The notes beneath the pieces are model-generated. The model was not told the DNA's origin and searched no databases. It was given only the letters and a program-made list of their open reading frames with translations. From Pampus argenteus (taxonomy: Eukaryota; Chordata; Actinopteri; Scombriformes; Stromateidae): a stretch of DNA of 64,000 nt. The stretch covers positions 4,936,001 to 5,000,000 of the forward strand of contig CM072879.1 of the NCBI GenBank assembly GCA_036937835.1, written 5' to 3'. Shown one piece after another: positions 37,219-51,200 of the stretch. Every line of letters starts with the position of its first letter. Position 1 is the first letter of the stretch. Position numbers and translations under genes: made by a program.

Positions 37219-40200
37219 TAGTGCAAAAAGGTACACGTCAAACTTGTAGATCCAGACAAGCTGTTATTTTTACAGTACACTGTGTGGAAATGTGTGAAAA
37301 TGATCCTCTCCTAATTAACTCACTGTGCGCCGATCATATGCACTCCAACAGACGTATTTCACGTCAAACATGCAATCCCGTGTTTTGAACAGACGCCGAT
37401 AATGCATTTCAGAGGTCATTAAGCACCACCAGCTGACTCGGTAAAGACCACCGTGTACTGTAGGAGGCAGCAGCAGTGACAGATTCTGCTGTGTCTGTGT
37501 TGTTTAAGGGGCCATATGTGAAGCCCCGGGCCGCAGGGATGCTGAGGAGGACACTGCCTGTGTTTTCTCTCCTCTGACAGGTGGCAGAGTGCCCAGAAGC
37601 TCCCTCTGTGGCACTGCAGGGTGGCGCCGACACTGTTCTAAGCTCGGATGCTGCTGCTGCCACTCCACCCAAAACCAACCAGGGTCAGACCGATGCGTGT
37701 TCGTTAATATTAGATTTTTATTATGTAAAATCAGTGATCAGATCATAGTCCTCCTCCTCCAATTTGATGGTTTCCCCTGTGACTGTAGCAAGTTACTCAG
37801 ATGTCTCAGAAAAGAAGAAACTTTATTTCTAGCTTTGAGATTTCTAGCTTTACTCCGCTTGAAATCTTTAAAAGCTGCAATGAAACGACATTTTCTGTCT
37901 TTAAGGATGTACTGACCTCCCTTTTTTTTTTCTTTTTTTTTTTTAAAACGCTGCTCTAATCAATCTTATAGTATCGAATGAGAACATAACATGAAAGTTG
38001 TTGCTCATACTGATGGAGCATTGTTTGTTTTGGTTCAGTCTCACAGTTCTCATTAACCTTGTGACCAGATGCAACAGGCAGCTGTTTTCAGCAAAAAAAA
38101 AAAAAAGTTGTGATAAATCTATAGCTACGGTGCCAATATTTAGCTCACAACAGAATAAAACACAGCTCAAGCGAGCATGACTCTGATTCTGAATCTGCCT
38201 GGTATCTGTTGGCTAACATGCAATGATGATGATGTGCTTGTGGTATGTCCATATTGTGTTTACAGCTTATTTTGCTGCCCCCAAGTGTCTAAAATACACA
38301 ATACAGGTTTAAAGAACTGAATTAATGCAGCAGCTTTAATGGAGAGTTTGATGCGTCTAATATGGCTTTCCTCACACCTCCAAAGCAGTCGCGGCAAGAA
38401 TTAGATTTTAAAAAAAGAACGGTCAGACGGTTGTGTCATTACCATCAGTTAATCTCTACAATACTGAAACCTACATTTCCCATAATGCAACGGATGCATC
38501 TTTTCTTTAGACCATCCCGGTGTGGTAAACACCCACGTTTTACAAACTCTACTGTCCTAATTAGTAACATAGGCTGCTCAAGTGGTTTCTAATGTAGACC
38601 ACTGATGAGGTAGACGATGCAGGATGTAAACACACAGCTTTACAGTAAAGCAGTGTTGAGGGAGGTAAAGTCCTTGATTTGCTTTATCTTGCTTCTTTTT
38701 TTTTAACGTGCGCACGCTTTTGTCATGTTGCAATTTTACACACAATAGTCCACACTGATGGCTACTGTGTGGACTATTTCAGATTTGAAAGATTAGATTT
38801 GCTTTTTTCCCTTTTTAAAGGCCCTTTCTTCTGCCGCTATTCTGCAAGTAAAAATGGTGGTTAAACTCAAATTAAGCAGACGTGCCCTCTAACATCTGCA
38901 TGTTTAAAAATAGCCCATTTCTATCATTCTATTCAGCCACTGCTAAATGTTAATGTATTGTATAGCTTGAGGTACAAAATGAATTCGGTTTTGGTGAAAA
39001 GAGGACAATATTGTGAGACCTTGCCTTTTTTTTTTGTTTCCAAACAAAAAGAAGTATTCCTGTAGAGGAAATGTGTTTGGTAGCGTGATGTTCACACTGT
39101 GACAAGGCCATCCAGACAAGCCCCAGCTGCACACAGGCAAACCTCCCCTGTGAGGGAGCTCAACACTGGCTGCTCAGTCACCTCCACAGAGGCTGACTGA
39201 TCCACCGAGTAAATATTACTGTAGTCTTCATGTCATAATCATATAAACATAAACATCAGTTTTTTTTTTTTATATTGAGACAAACCCAACCTCTGATGTG
39301 GAGTTTCCTTCCCGGTTACAGCTAATAAAGATGTTGGGTTTGCTTTTAATGTGAAATTTGAGTACTGAAAAATGAATCCGTTGTGAGATGATTTTTTACT
39401 TCTTATTGTGGGACGTGTAGGGATGAATGAAAGCCTAAAAAAATGTTACATGCTGCGGTTTGCTAAAAGTAGCTAGTATGACATTAGCTTCTCACGCTAG
39501 TAGAGGTAATATGAGGACATTGCTGTTTTCGCTGGTCCTGCGACACAAAAGTAGCCCTTGTTCGCTTGTCCCGTGTTGTAATTCATATCGTCTCGGGATA
39601 TTTGTCCTGTAAGAAAAGACGGTGTAATACAGCCGTGGTCGCTACGACTAGCTAAGGTAACATTAGCTGCTAACTGTGGCTAATTAGCAGAGTTAACATG
39701 AGGACGTTTGTTTCGACTGACCTCGTGAAACCTAAACATGTACTGTACGGTTGTTGTGTTAGCATGTCACACAGGCTGGGAGCACTTGCTGCTCTGACAC
39801 AAATATTAGCATGTTAGCATATGTTAGCATATTAGCCACAGATACTTGTGTTGACTGTGGGTCATAGTGGGAATAGTGTAGTCCTTTGCTACCTGATAAT
39901 GTCTCATTGTACAGACTGTTATTGCTAGCAGGAACAAGTCAGATAGATATATCAGATAGTTTATATGTCCTGCAAAGTGGCTGCAAAGACACCATCGCTA
40001 GCTTTCGTTATTTGCAAGAACTCTCCCATGTAGAAAAGATATGTGGTGGTTTTCCCGTTTTTCCGGCTCTTCCCTTATGGTGTGAATGTAACATTAGTGT
40101 TGGACCGGATAAACACCGGAATAGCTAAAAACAGTCCAAAGGCTACCCAGAGAAAAATTGTCTTTTTTCTTAGCCAGCATTTGGTGCATTTGAAAAAATT

Positions 40201-41159
40201 AAGATAATGTTGTAAATTGACATCATATACAAAATGATGATAGCAAAGTGAGTATCAGAGGAGCTGCTTTAGTGATGACTTTCGGGATCATGGCAGTTGT
40301 CTAAATGATGTTTCCTAATGTTTTATTGAAAAGGATAAAATAGTCGATCAGCATCTTTAATCCAGAACATTCAGTATTGGAACTGGCCTTCACACACCGT
40401 ATTCAAATTGGGAGCCCTACTAACAAGGACTCTCTGTTGCCCGGTGCAGGATGGACACCCTGGGCTCGCTTCCATTCCCCTCTCAGCTTCCTCTTTGCAC
40501 GCCCCGGCCAGATGAGCGGCTGACCGCTTGCCTTCATGTCACCGGCTGGTATTCCCTCAATGCTCCACACGTCTGCAAGCTTTCAGCCTGTTGAAAAAGT
40601 CACTTGGCGTAGGGGAGGAAAAACCCAAGGCATAAAAGAGCGGAGAGTGATGTCAGAGTTGCCTGGACTCATTTCAACTGTAGCCCTGGCAGGAGCATGA
40701 ACGCTGCGCTGTGGTGTGAGGACATTCTCCAGAGCTGCTCTTAAAAACCGGATCTCTGTGCCTCTCTCTCTCTCGCTCTCTTTTTTTTTTTTTTTGTTGT
40801 TGTTTGCTTTTCCACGCGGGTTCTTATACGTTTTCACATTTTCCAGGGTTTTCTCAGAATGCAGCAGCATTAGCCCTCCACCTATGCTGGAAAATGAGAA
40901 GTGAATGGGGAAACTGTGTTTTAAAAATATGAAGTAACCCCCCCCCTCCCTTTTCCCTGTCAAATTAAAACAGCGACCACTCACCCTGCCCCTCTACCTC
41001 TCACTGCTTTGCCAGCTGTGCAGCCCGAGACCGCTGCCAAAAGAAACACAAGCTTACGTCAACTTCCAAATAAGGAGCTGCTACTTCACTTTGACCTGAA
41101 AGAGAGACACTAAGGGGGGTATGAAAGAGGTGGAGATAGACAGGGAGAGAGTGTCCCCT

Positions 41160-41366
41160 CCTTCTCATTCATACGCATAATATACTCCGCTACCTGCTTG
41201 TCAGCCCAGTGCACGTAGAGCGGAGACTCGATTACCTCTCTCCACCGTCACTCTCATTCATCCTTTCTCTCTCTCTCTCTCTATTTCCCTTCACCTCTCT
41301 CTGCCTCTCTCTGCTCTCCCCGTTTCCAGTCATTCACTATCGGAGGACACCACCACCTGCTACCAG
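41160..41366 (+). promoter_or_regulatory. hivep3: candidate proximal untranslated first exon of hivep3
   Basis: A CT-rich stretch with many TCTC repeats (about 41265-41325) leads to CACCACCTGCTACCAG/GTAACAA, a good donor after 41366. The next usable plus-strand acceptor with coding consequence is at 44824, about 3.5 kb away, giving a plausible 5' UTR exon for hivep3. AATATACT near 41180 is only weakly TATA-like. It is inferred from donor quality and position; no protein is encoded. Confidence 0.4.
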
Positions 41367-44300
41367 GTAACAAAAAAAAAAAAGAAAGAAAAAAAAAAAG
41401 CTATCCTTTGTCATCTTCAGTGATTTTGATGTCTGTTAAGCAACGTGAGTGACGTGATGTGAGGACTGAGGGATTTTCTCCATTCAGGTCTTTGTTATTG
41501 CAAGAGGCTGCTACATCAATGAGCCAGTGAATGGAGGAAAGAAACCAAGAATCGTTTGTGGAATCGTGTTCTCAGCAACATGTTCAGAGACATTTGAAAC
41601 AAGCTGAATATTTTTGCTGTTTTAAACATATGCAGACAGTGCAGCTTCTGCAGCGAGGTGCGTGCGTGTGTGTGTCTGTGTGTGAATGAAGGAGAGTGCA
41701 TATAGTGAGTGGTTCGTGGGCTGTGTATGTATTAAAGCACACAGCTCAGACTGGGAGTGAATGAGCTCCCTGTGTTATGTATCCGACCTCCTATGCTTGG
41801 CATGTCCTCCTGTGGACTGGAGAGCGTTCCTTAGGTACGCGCACACACACACACACACACACACAGGAATGGCTGTGAATGCTCTCGCTCCCAGAGGGCT
41901 CTCCTCTGTCCCCGGCGGGCACCGTTATCAGGCTGCTGATGAAGCTGCGCTTTCTGACTCAACAGCATTGCTAATGATCAGCTGACATCGTAGTGGAGAC
42001 ACAACAACAGATGAGAGCATTCACAGTGTGACTTAGGTCAGATGAGTTTGCAAGATGATGATTTAGGATGACAAATCAGCATGCTTTTTAGTTTTTTTTT
42101 AGTGAGTGTTATCATAAAATTGTCATTGGAGTTCCTACAGATGCTTCAGATGCTTTGTATGTCACTGCTGTAGGTGGAACCTTATTTTAGAAAAACCTTA
42201 AGCATGCAATAGTATGCAATATGTAATATACATATTTGTACATTTTTATTGCTTAAGAATATTGCACCATTGTCAACATTTTTTTTTTTACAGCGAAGCC
42301 TAATATGAAAAATCAAAAAATGGTTTTAAAATTGTTTATGTGGTTAAATTGTTGACTTCTGTTGTTAAATACTGCTTGGTTTTTCACTGAGACTGGTCCA
42401 GTGTTCTTTGTCATCCCCATATTTGCCTTTTCCTTTCTAATTTCCCCTGAAAGACTGAAAGAGTATCCGTGTAGTACAAATTCAAGACTCCCAAACTATT
42501 GATTTTTTTTTTCTTTTGAGATATGTACTGTTCTCTTTCCAAAAAGCTGTAGCTTCTAGGAGGGAGGCACCTTCACTGCCTCGTTCTCTCCCTCTCTCTG
42601 TAGTCGCTGAGGATGCTGGAAGATAAATTTAGCCCTCCAGCTCTCCTTCCATCTGCTACCACATGGTTTAGGGCCGTTACCATAGGAACCACCACTGGGT
42701 GCCCATTAGTGTGAGAAAAGGAAATTGAAGATTTAAAAAAAAAAACAAAAAAAAAACATTTATACAATATTCTCTTTCTCTGTATGTGAGAGGGAGAATA
42801 TGCACAGTATTTAACAAATTTATGAGGTTTTTGTTTTTTTCTCTAATTTTTACTTTTTGAGATGTATGTATGTGTGTGTATGTGTTTTTTAGTACCTGCA
42901 GATTTTGAGTGCACTCTGCAGATTGTAACTGTATGCCCACACTGTATAAATGCACACTGTCACCATTAGACAAACAGCAGAGAATTACTTAAATGGAACA
43001 AAGCCTTGAATGTTACAAGATGTATCAAAATATCTGCTGCTTATATTTTTTTGAAGAGGATGTGGGTGAGTGGGTAATTGATTTTTGATGCATTGTAGCT
43101 ATGGAAGGATGTTAATACTCGGTTCTTACCAAATGTGTGTTTATTTGCCCAAGCAAACAGCTGTCTGACTTTGCTGCTGAGAACATTACACCTAGACGTG
43201 TGTTTTCTAGCAGAGCCTTGCAACGCTTCACCCAGAGAGAATCACAGAGGCTGAGAGCCAAGGACGAGGGGAAAACAGGATCCGTGTGGAGAGAAGGATT
43301 GAAGAAAGAAAAAAAAGAAGTGCCTGATAGGCTCATTTGCACACTATGAGAGGTGCAAATGAACAATCTTTAGTTAGTTCTACAAAGTGTGACGCGTGCA
43401 AGTGTAAATGAGCAGATGCATAGTTTTAATGATGCGATCTGGTACTTACAGTTAGTGCTCAGTCTAAATCTATTTGACCCCAGTCATTTTCACCCTCATG
43501 CAGAGTATGCAGCTGCTCTGTACTCACAGTCTGAGCTCTAAGGTGTTATTTTCAGGAAGATTACAGAGTCTGACTCTCCTTCAAAATCTCTTTGTCCAGT
43601 TACCCGTCTGACCTACATTTAGCACTTACGAGTCTCACTGCAAGACATGTAGGCGTGTAACGTCTGAATGGTCTGCACATGACAGAAATCATATACATGT
43701 AATGATGATGAAGAAATGTTGCTTTAAGGTTCATCCGACATTTCCGTGCATACTGTTTGCAAGTTTTATCAAAGATGGCGTTCAACCTGTTATCCGGAAT
43801 TTGGATATTATCCAGCAGCTTTGCCGTCTTCCACCAGAATGTGGGTGTAGAAACCAGCTGGTCAGTGCGTGGGATGTCTTGTTTACAGTTTCAGTATGCT
43901 GGCACAAAAAAACATTCAGAGTTTTCTTCAGTATCTCCACTGAGTCACCTTGTGTATGCACTAAGAGCCGACAGCCGTCCCTTGCCATCATTTGGCCTGG
44001 CTTTTTTTCTTTCAGTTTAAAGTGTTTTTAAAGTCAAGCGTTTAATCAGATCTGTACATGTACTGTCTGATGAGCAGCGTTTTGAAGGAAGTGAGGTCTG
44101 ATACAGGACGACACACCATGTCAAAGATGCAGCATTAATTAGAGCATGTTCTGACACTCTGCCAGCCAGGTTCACAGCCCCTAAATTAATCCCAGTGTAA
44201 TCAATTATGCAAAGAAAACCTCAAGCAAAGCAATTTCAACAGATTATTACAAGAGATTTTAATCAGGAACGGGCAACAGGAAGTGAACATGTAAATGATA

Positions 44301-44824
44301 TCACTGAGGTCACATTTTTATTTACTATTGATTGATGTAAATCCCTGCTCAACTGGGAGGATCTGAAAATTCTTCATCAAGCGTCTTTTTTTTTTCTCTG
44401 TCTAGCAACAAGAAAGCTTGGCTCATTTTATGAGTGGGTAAGATATGCAAGTGGTGCTGTCTCACAAGAAAGATATTCTGGTCCATGGCTTCATTAAAGA
44501 CAATGATGGTTTCAAATTATGCTGTTATTGGAATGTTCCCGTCATTGGACATATTGCATCTCTTGTGAAATGTTTGCAGGATCGTCAGTTTTATACCACA
44601 TGCTGATATATTTTTATACAAAAATGTTACATAAAGCCTTCTAACTTAAAAGTATTCAGCAGCTGGAAGAAAATGAAAGCTGAACATTGTGACACATACA
44701 GTGATGATGTAACACATGAAACATAAATATCCATGTTTGGCAAGCGGAGGGGTCAGAAGGCTTTCTGTGTCTCAAAGTTGAATTGTAGACACTATTCTAT
44801 ATAATGTGTTGTTTGTATTCACAG
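41367..44824 (+). other. hivep3: probable hivep3 5' intron
   Basis: The interval between the candidate untranslated exon and the acceptor before the mega-exon. It contains short CA/TG runs (about 41842-41864 and 42866-42886), poly-A/T tracts and the conserved-looking block at 44.1-44.3 kb. No coding sequence was recognised. Confidence 0.45.
44110..44285. promoter_or_regulatory. candidate intronic enhancer upstream of hivep3 mega-exon
   Basis: The block is dense in homeodomain and POU-like cores within 180 bp: ATTAATTAG, AAATTAATCC, AATCAATTATGCAAAG and TTTTAATCAGG. It has low repeat content, no open frame of note and no transposon signature. This fits a developmental enhancer in the last 5' intron of hivep3. 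It is inference from motifs only. Confidence 0.35.
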
Positions 44825-45209
44825 ATCTTCATGTTGAGAAGAAAGAAGTCGTATATTCAGCTGAGTCAACTGAACAACAGAGTGTGTGGCAGTAAGACTG
44901 GCTGAGTGCTTCAGGATGGGATACTTTTGGTCAGAATGGCAGAGGACATCCTCCACAGCACACGACATATTACAGCTTCATTTTCTGATGCCACCATTCG
45001 ACATTTGATGGCATTGTCCTGCTGTCAAGCCATTAAGATTTGGTTAAGCAAGTAAAACTATGAAGCCAGACAGTCAACTTAAGTGGATGCAATTTGATAG
45101 AATTCACTCAAATTGAACTCATTACCCAGTTAATGATTTGTCTTGAACTCTGTAGCCTGGAACAGGCAGACGCATCCCACGTGTCTACCTGAGGCTGTCC
45201 TTCCATTTT
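44825..45209 (+). promoter_or_regulatory. hivep3: hivep3 5' UTR part of mega-exon, with upstream ORFs
   Basis: TTGTATTCACAG/ATCTT gives a good acceptor at 44824. The sequence to the ATG at 45210 is not coding in the main frame: an in-frame TAG lies at 45153-45155. Two upstream ORFs are present, 44831-44905 (24 codons) and 44916-45008 (30 codons), both ending before the main start, which could dampen translation. The exact acceptor is inferred. Confidence 0.5.
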
Positions 45210-48200
45210 ATGGAGGCCTCGCATAGTTGTCTGACGACTGGGGAGCAGTCCGGAGGTCAAGAACATTGTCAACCAGCGTCTCCTCAACAAGGCCCCCAGC
45301 CTAAGTCTCCCTCCCAGAATTGTCAACAACAGCAAACAGACTCCTCGAAACCCCACGGCACACCACAGCAGCCCAAACAGTCTAGAAGACAGCATCCTGA
45401 ACGTAAACGTCTAAGGCACCAGCGGCAGAGCATTGACTCAGATGCAGCACTGGAACACAAACATGAGACAACAGCAAAAGCAACCACAGTTTCTAGTTTG
45501 TCACCACCTATGTCAGCAGGTTGTCCCACCCAATCAAAACCAGAAACGCAGGAGGATACCCCAAAACAGAAACGTGAGCGTAAGCCTCAGAGACCTGGCA
45601 AATATGTTTGTACTTACTGTGGCCGTGCATGTGCAAAGCCTAGTGTCCTACAGAAACACATTCGCTCCCACACAGGTGAGAGACCCTATCCCTGTGCCCC
45701 ATGTGGCTTCTCTTTTAAGACCAAGAGTAACCTCTACAAACACCGCAAATCGCATACCCACAGGGTGAAGGCCGGTCTGGCACTTGGGGAACCAAAATCT
45801 TTAGAGGAGCAAGTCACTGAGTCTGAAGATGAAACAAGACAGCTACCATCAGCATCTTCCAATACAGAAAAACAAGGCAGTGTAGCCTCAGTGAAGAGTC
45901 AAGAAACACACAGGGCCAAAGATTGCACTGGAGGAAGCGATGACTCTTACGCAGTAAAAAAGAGACTGGCCCTGCGTCTAAGTAGAGGAAAACATGTTCC
46001 TCGAGAAGCATCTGATGAAAAGACCTCATCTCTAATTTTAGGGAGCAAGGGTAGTACAGAATCTGGTTATTTCTCACGCTCTGAAAGTACTGAGCAGTCG
46101 CAGGATAGCCCCCCGAACACAAGTGCCAAAAGCTATGCAGAGATCATACTCGGCAAATATGGACGTCTCGGACATCTACAAAGAATGTCTCGTCATCATA
46201 ACCAGCAGCCCTCTGATCAAGAGGACAAAAGCATACCATTCACGGTGCCCAAGAAGCAGGTCATTGACCATATCACCAAACTCATCACCATCAACGAGGC
46301 AGTGGTGGACACCAGTAAAATTGACAGTGTAAAACCGAGGAGATTCTCACTCTCCAGAAAGAATAGTTCAGATTCTCAGAAGACTTTATCTATGAAAGAA
46401 TCACTTATTCATAGCCCTAAAGCTGGAGATCCAGGCTATAAAAACAGTGGGTCAATCACCATGGGAGTTCCATGTGAAAAATTTCATCATCAGTCCCTAA
46501 ATGTGGAGCAGCCAGCTGGGCAAACATCCACCGCCTCTCTGGTGAGAAGTCACTCAATGCCATCTGCAGCCAGTTCATTTGATGCCTCCAGTGGTGGCAC
46601 CAGTAAATTCCGCCTAAGTCAATCCTTTGATGAGCAACAGCCTTCTGAATCGCGGGCATCCCGTCGTTATGGCATGCTACGACGGCAACCAGCTATTGAA
46701 ATTCCCCTGGGTGCCGAATTTACAAAAGAGGAACATGAGGGTTCTCATTCATTTTACCCTGACAGCGTAACCACTGTGCCTGACCACAAGCAAAGGCAAC
46801 CACAGCCATATGAATGTGAAGCCTGTGGCACTGGATGCAAAGATTGGATAGGCTATAAGAAACATAAGCAAAGCCTTTGCTTAGCACATCATCCCAGAAA
46901 TGAGGTGGTAGTAAGTCAAATGGAGTGTTCCCAGCTAATTAACCATGCAGTCAGAGCAGGATCTTCAGCAATGCGCAAGAGAAGGAAAGAGGAGAGTTTT
47001 GAATTTGATGACCCCTCTTCTCCATCTTTGCCTTCTCCTGCCCTCTTGTCAGGACAATGTAAAGATGAGAGTAGTATAGCCTATGAGGGGCCCAGAAAAC
47101 CTACACTGCAAACCTGTTCAGTAATTCAACATACTAGTTCATTTGAAAAACAAGATTCTTTGTACAATGAGAATCAAGGTCCTGAGGCAACAAAAAGCTC
47201 TCTTCCTCATGAAAAATCTCTACTTGTGCCTCAGAAACAACCCCAACAACAGTCAACAAAACTAACATCCCGAAAACTGGTCCGCCAGCACAATGTGCAG
47301 GTTCCAGAAATACTGGTGACAGAGGATTCTAACATGAGCACTACAACCTTAATAGAGCCAGCCTCCACAGCAAAACATTCAGAGAAACCTGAAGAATTTC
47401 AGTGGCCACAGAGAAGCCCCTCCCTGGCCCAGCTCCCGATTGAAAAACTTCCTCCAAAGAAGAAGCGCTTACGTCTTGCTGAGGTGGCCCAGTCTTCAGG
47501 GGAATCCAGTTTCGACTCTATATCCCTGCCCCACAGTCCTAGTCAGGACAGTAGTGCATCTTATGCATCCAGTCGTTCCACATCCTTTGAAGAGTCAAAT
47601 AGACCAGACATGGAGACAGCAATATCGACACCACTGAGGAGATCAAGAGCTCCTCACATGTTGACAGTGCCTGGGGTACATCAGTACAGAGAGATGAGGC
47701 GCTCAGCATCTGAGCAGGCACCTCATGACCCACAGTCAAGTTTCCAAATGGCTGAGACTCGAAGTAAGTCCTTTGACTATAGCTGTCTGTCCCCTGAGCG
47801 CTCTGCAGTTGGTTGGAGGGAAAGAAGAAAATGTCTCCTTATGAGACACACTGCTATCAGAGATCCAGATGAGGAGGAGGAGCAGCAGTGTACTATTCTG
47901 AGCCGTAGTCCTGATCATATCAGCCCTAGCACATCTTCTCAAGCAAGCCCGACTTCTGCATACTGCAGTAGGTCTCCTGCATCTCCTTCATCAGGTGACA
48001 CGGTCTTGCGTAATCCATTAAGATCACAATGCAAAGAGATCTTCTCTCAGTGGAAACTCAGTCAAAATATTCAGTTTCCAGGCAGCACAGAACTCACATC
48101 CCTTACTCACGGCCAAGCTGTCGATCCTCTAAAAGAGGAGGACTCAGACATCCATACAGAGCAGCCCCCTCCTCAAGCACCACCCACCTATCCTACACAT

Positions 48201-51200
48201 GGACCTTCAGGGGCAGCCAGAGCTCACTACCTCCCCATGTCTACAGGACTGAAGTTAGAGATTCCCTTACAACAAGATGATTATTCAGAGGTTCGAGTAA
48301 GTCAGTCCCACCTCCAACACCCTGTCCTTCACATCACTTCCAGTCTGGAATTACTGAGGCCAGTCACATCTCCAGCAGTAGCAGTACGTCTCCAAACAGA
48401 CACCCTCACCCGAGCAAATGCCATATACACCATGTTGTCTCAGTCCACCTCCCCCAGGCCACAGGAGGCGGTTGATGCTGTCGAAGCGGGACACAATACA
48501 TGTATCCCAACAGCTGAATACAGACACCATAGGAATATAAGTCCAGACCTTCAAATGTGGTCTGAGGATGGCCTGAGGTTATCAGGCTCAGGGGGCAACA
48601 AGCGCATGCTTTCCCCTTCAAACAGTATAGAGCTGCCTCCTGAATCACAACAGCAACAGAAACGAGTGAAAGAAGAAGAGGAGCGGCAGGTGGAATGTAC
48701 AAACAAGTCGTCGGTGGACACATGCAATCAGGAAATCAACCAGACGATTCAATCGTGTCTACCCAGTGGTTGTTCTCCTAACTCGCATGTTGGATCTTCT
48801 TTCCCCAGTCTACTGTCCAGCACCTGTAACAGCTGGTGCTATTTGAACTACATTAAACCAAACCCTTCTACTCTGGATGAACAGAAGCCTTCAGTGTATT
48901 CATCATGGTCCACTAGCAGCTATGACCCCAACCCACCTGGCCTCTCCAGCAAGACAGCACTGTCTCTGCTTCACTGTAAGCAGAGGCTCAGTCCCTCCAT
49001 CTACACTATATCCCCCATGTCAGTCAGGATGACAACAGAGCAAGAGGACAACACAAGACCATGCTCCACTGAGGTAAATACTACACTAACCACTGATTGC
49101 AATTGGCTGTAAATCTGGATGAGATCATTTTATGTTAAAAGTTGACCACCACAAGAGATTTTCATGGTTGGTTTACATTCTTGGTAGGTTAGCAAAGCAA
49201 GCCTCTTTTAAAATGATGACACGCAAATGGAAACAATATATGTGATTTAACAAAATGCTATGATACGCAATGTTCAATGAGAATTCCCAATTTTTGTCTC
49301 CCTGGGCATGCTGGAGCAGAGTTGGTGAATTTGCCCATGTCTTTTTCGAGTGTAGGTCTACGACAACCAGTCACACTGCAGAGACGATGAGGGAACAAGC
49401 AAGGGACACCAGTCAGCAGATGACGTCAGGTCAAACAGAAAAGAGAACGAGGAAGAAGAGAAGGAGAAGGAGGGGGAGGAAGTCCAGTCATGCTCCAGAG
49501 ATAAACAACCTCCCGAAGTTTGGATTTCTGAGAGAGGGTGAGTACAGTATGAACTAATGACAACGCATTAGCTAATAACATCAGCGTTAAATTGAATGTT
49601 ACCCATTGCTTACAGTGTTGGAGGGATTGCGTCACACACTGTGGTATGTTATGGAAACTGTTATCTGTCCACCATGTTGGAGAGGCCAAGGGTTGGCTGT
49701 CTGCAACAACAGAGCCCGTCTGTTGAAGGGCTGAAGCCAGGAAGCTACCTAGCTTCCTCTGTCCCTGCAGAGATTCATTTACACCAACCGTTGCAGCCAT
49801 TCACATTCACACAGGCAGCAAGTTTCATTCTCACCAAATACATGTCCATGTACATGTAGAATTAAAGGGAGGCTGCCATATGGAATGGAATTGGGCACAA
49901 AATCAGTCAAGTAGTATAAAGAGAAAAGTGCTGGTATTTTATTATATATTATACAGTAAATATGTACATTATATAATATAAATATATGGAATGTAAATCA
50001 TAGTTGGTTTGGCAGGCATGTAATGTTTTATTATTGATAATTGGATATTGCCCAGGTAGGTTAATGCAGTGAATTTAATGCCATTTCTTTTCTTTTATAC
50101 TGTAAATAATTACAGGCATTAAAAGTGTTGGAATGCACCCTAACAGCCTTGGAAGGCTCAACAGAAGTTTATGAGACTTAATTAGGCTGTTGTTCACCAT
50201 TAATTATACTCTTACTGTAAATTGACAGAAATTGATGTCAGTATTATAAGTTTCTTCACTTCTGTGTTATGTTATGTTTTTTGTCACAAAATCCTAATTT
50301 CTGATAAGTGTATAAGAGGACATCATTGACTATGGAACAACCTTGTAATGTGTGTTAAAACTAATTGTAAACTTGACATATGGTTTAGAATTTTTTTTTC
50401 TTTTTATTGACTGATAAATGTTTACTGAAAGTCAGTGAGATGCAGTACGCAAAAATGTAACGTGGATTTGTTTGGACACACTTCTGTTAATTATTTGTTT
50501 TAATTAAAACACACACACTTGTCAGATTTCTTTCTTTTTTTTTTCTTTTTTTTTTGCAGGAAGGTTATAACAGACGTACTCGGTACTTTTGATACCTGTC
50601 AGAAATAAACACTGAAGCGATGCATGGGAGTGCAGAGAGGTGCCATCTGCGTGTCTCGTTTTAGTTCGGGAGTGTGTCTGTGAACAAATTCCCTGTTGTG
50701 ACTCATGTTGACGCTCATCACAGCCTTCCTGAAAGAGTGAGTCATCCTCACGCCTGCTCGCTTTCTCCTTCTCCGTCTGTTCAGTCTGAGTAACCAAAAG
50801 ACTAAAATGAAGTAGTAAGGTAGTCGGGCGTTGATATATTATTATTTTTTGTTTCTGGCACGGGGGAAGGCGAGGGTACTTGAGCTCTAATCTTGGGTGT
50901 GAATGTTCCTTGTATAAAAAGCCTCTGTGTACGCTGTACCTGCTGTATAGTATAGAAGTTTAGTAGACAGGCGTGACGGCCAAATGTTTCTCTACCATTG
51001 ACTTAAACGTGTTATAAGACTGTAAAAGCCACCGTTTATGATCCCTGCTGAGTTTATCCAGCAATGAAGCGAAAATAGAGTAAAAAAAAAACAAAACAAC
51101 AGATTATAATCAGAAGGATTGTTTGTTGTAGCAATGTGTTTTCATTTTCTGTGTTTTTTCATGCTTTTTTGGAGCAGCAGCTGGTCTGGGCTAGGGTTTC

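Larger units (their letters stand above)
26034..41150. other. gene-free stretch, probably distal 5' intron of hivep3
   Basis: About 15 kb without any exon I can identify. The individually recognisable contents are listed separately: minisatellite at 28.0 kb, MITE at 29.1 kb, dispersed repeat at 30.5 kb, conserved-looking block at 31.6 kb, Tigger remnant at 36.3 kb and a (CA)n at 37.2 kb. Other simple sequence includes (AAAT)n at 27601-27620, a poly-T of about 22 bases ending near 27832, and TG/CA runs at about 29678-29695, 31979-31998 and 32243-32271. Confidence 0.5.

Noticed and set aside
49270..49557. Lys/Arg-rich 95-codon frame over hivep3 exon 2 as the true reading frame
   Set aside because: It would leave the wrong phase for the following exon, whereas the Glu-rich frame enters at phase 0 and exits at phase 2, matching both neighbours.
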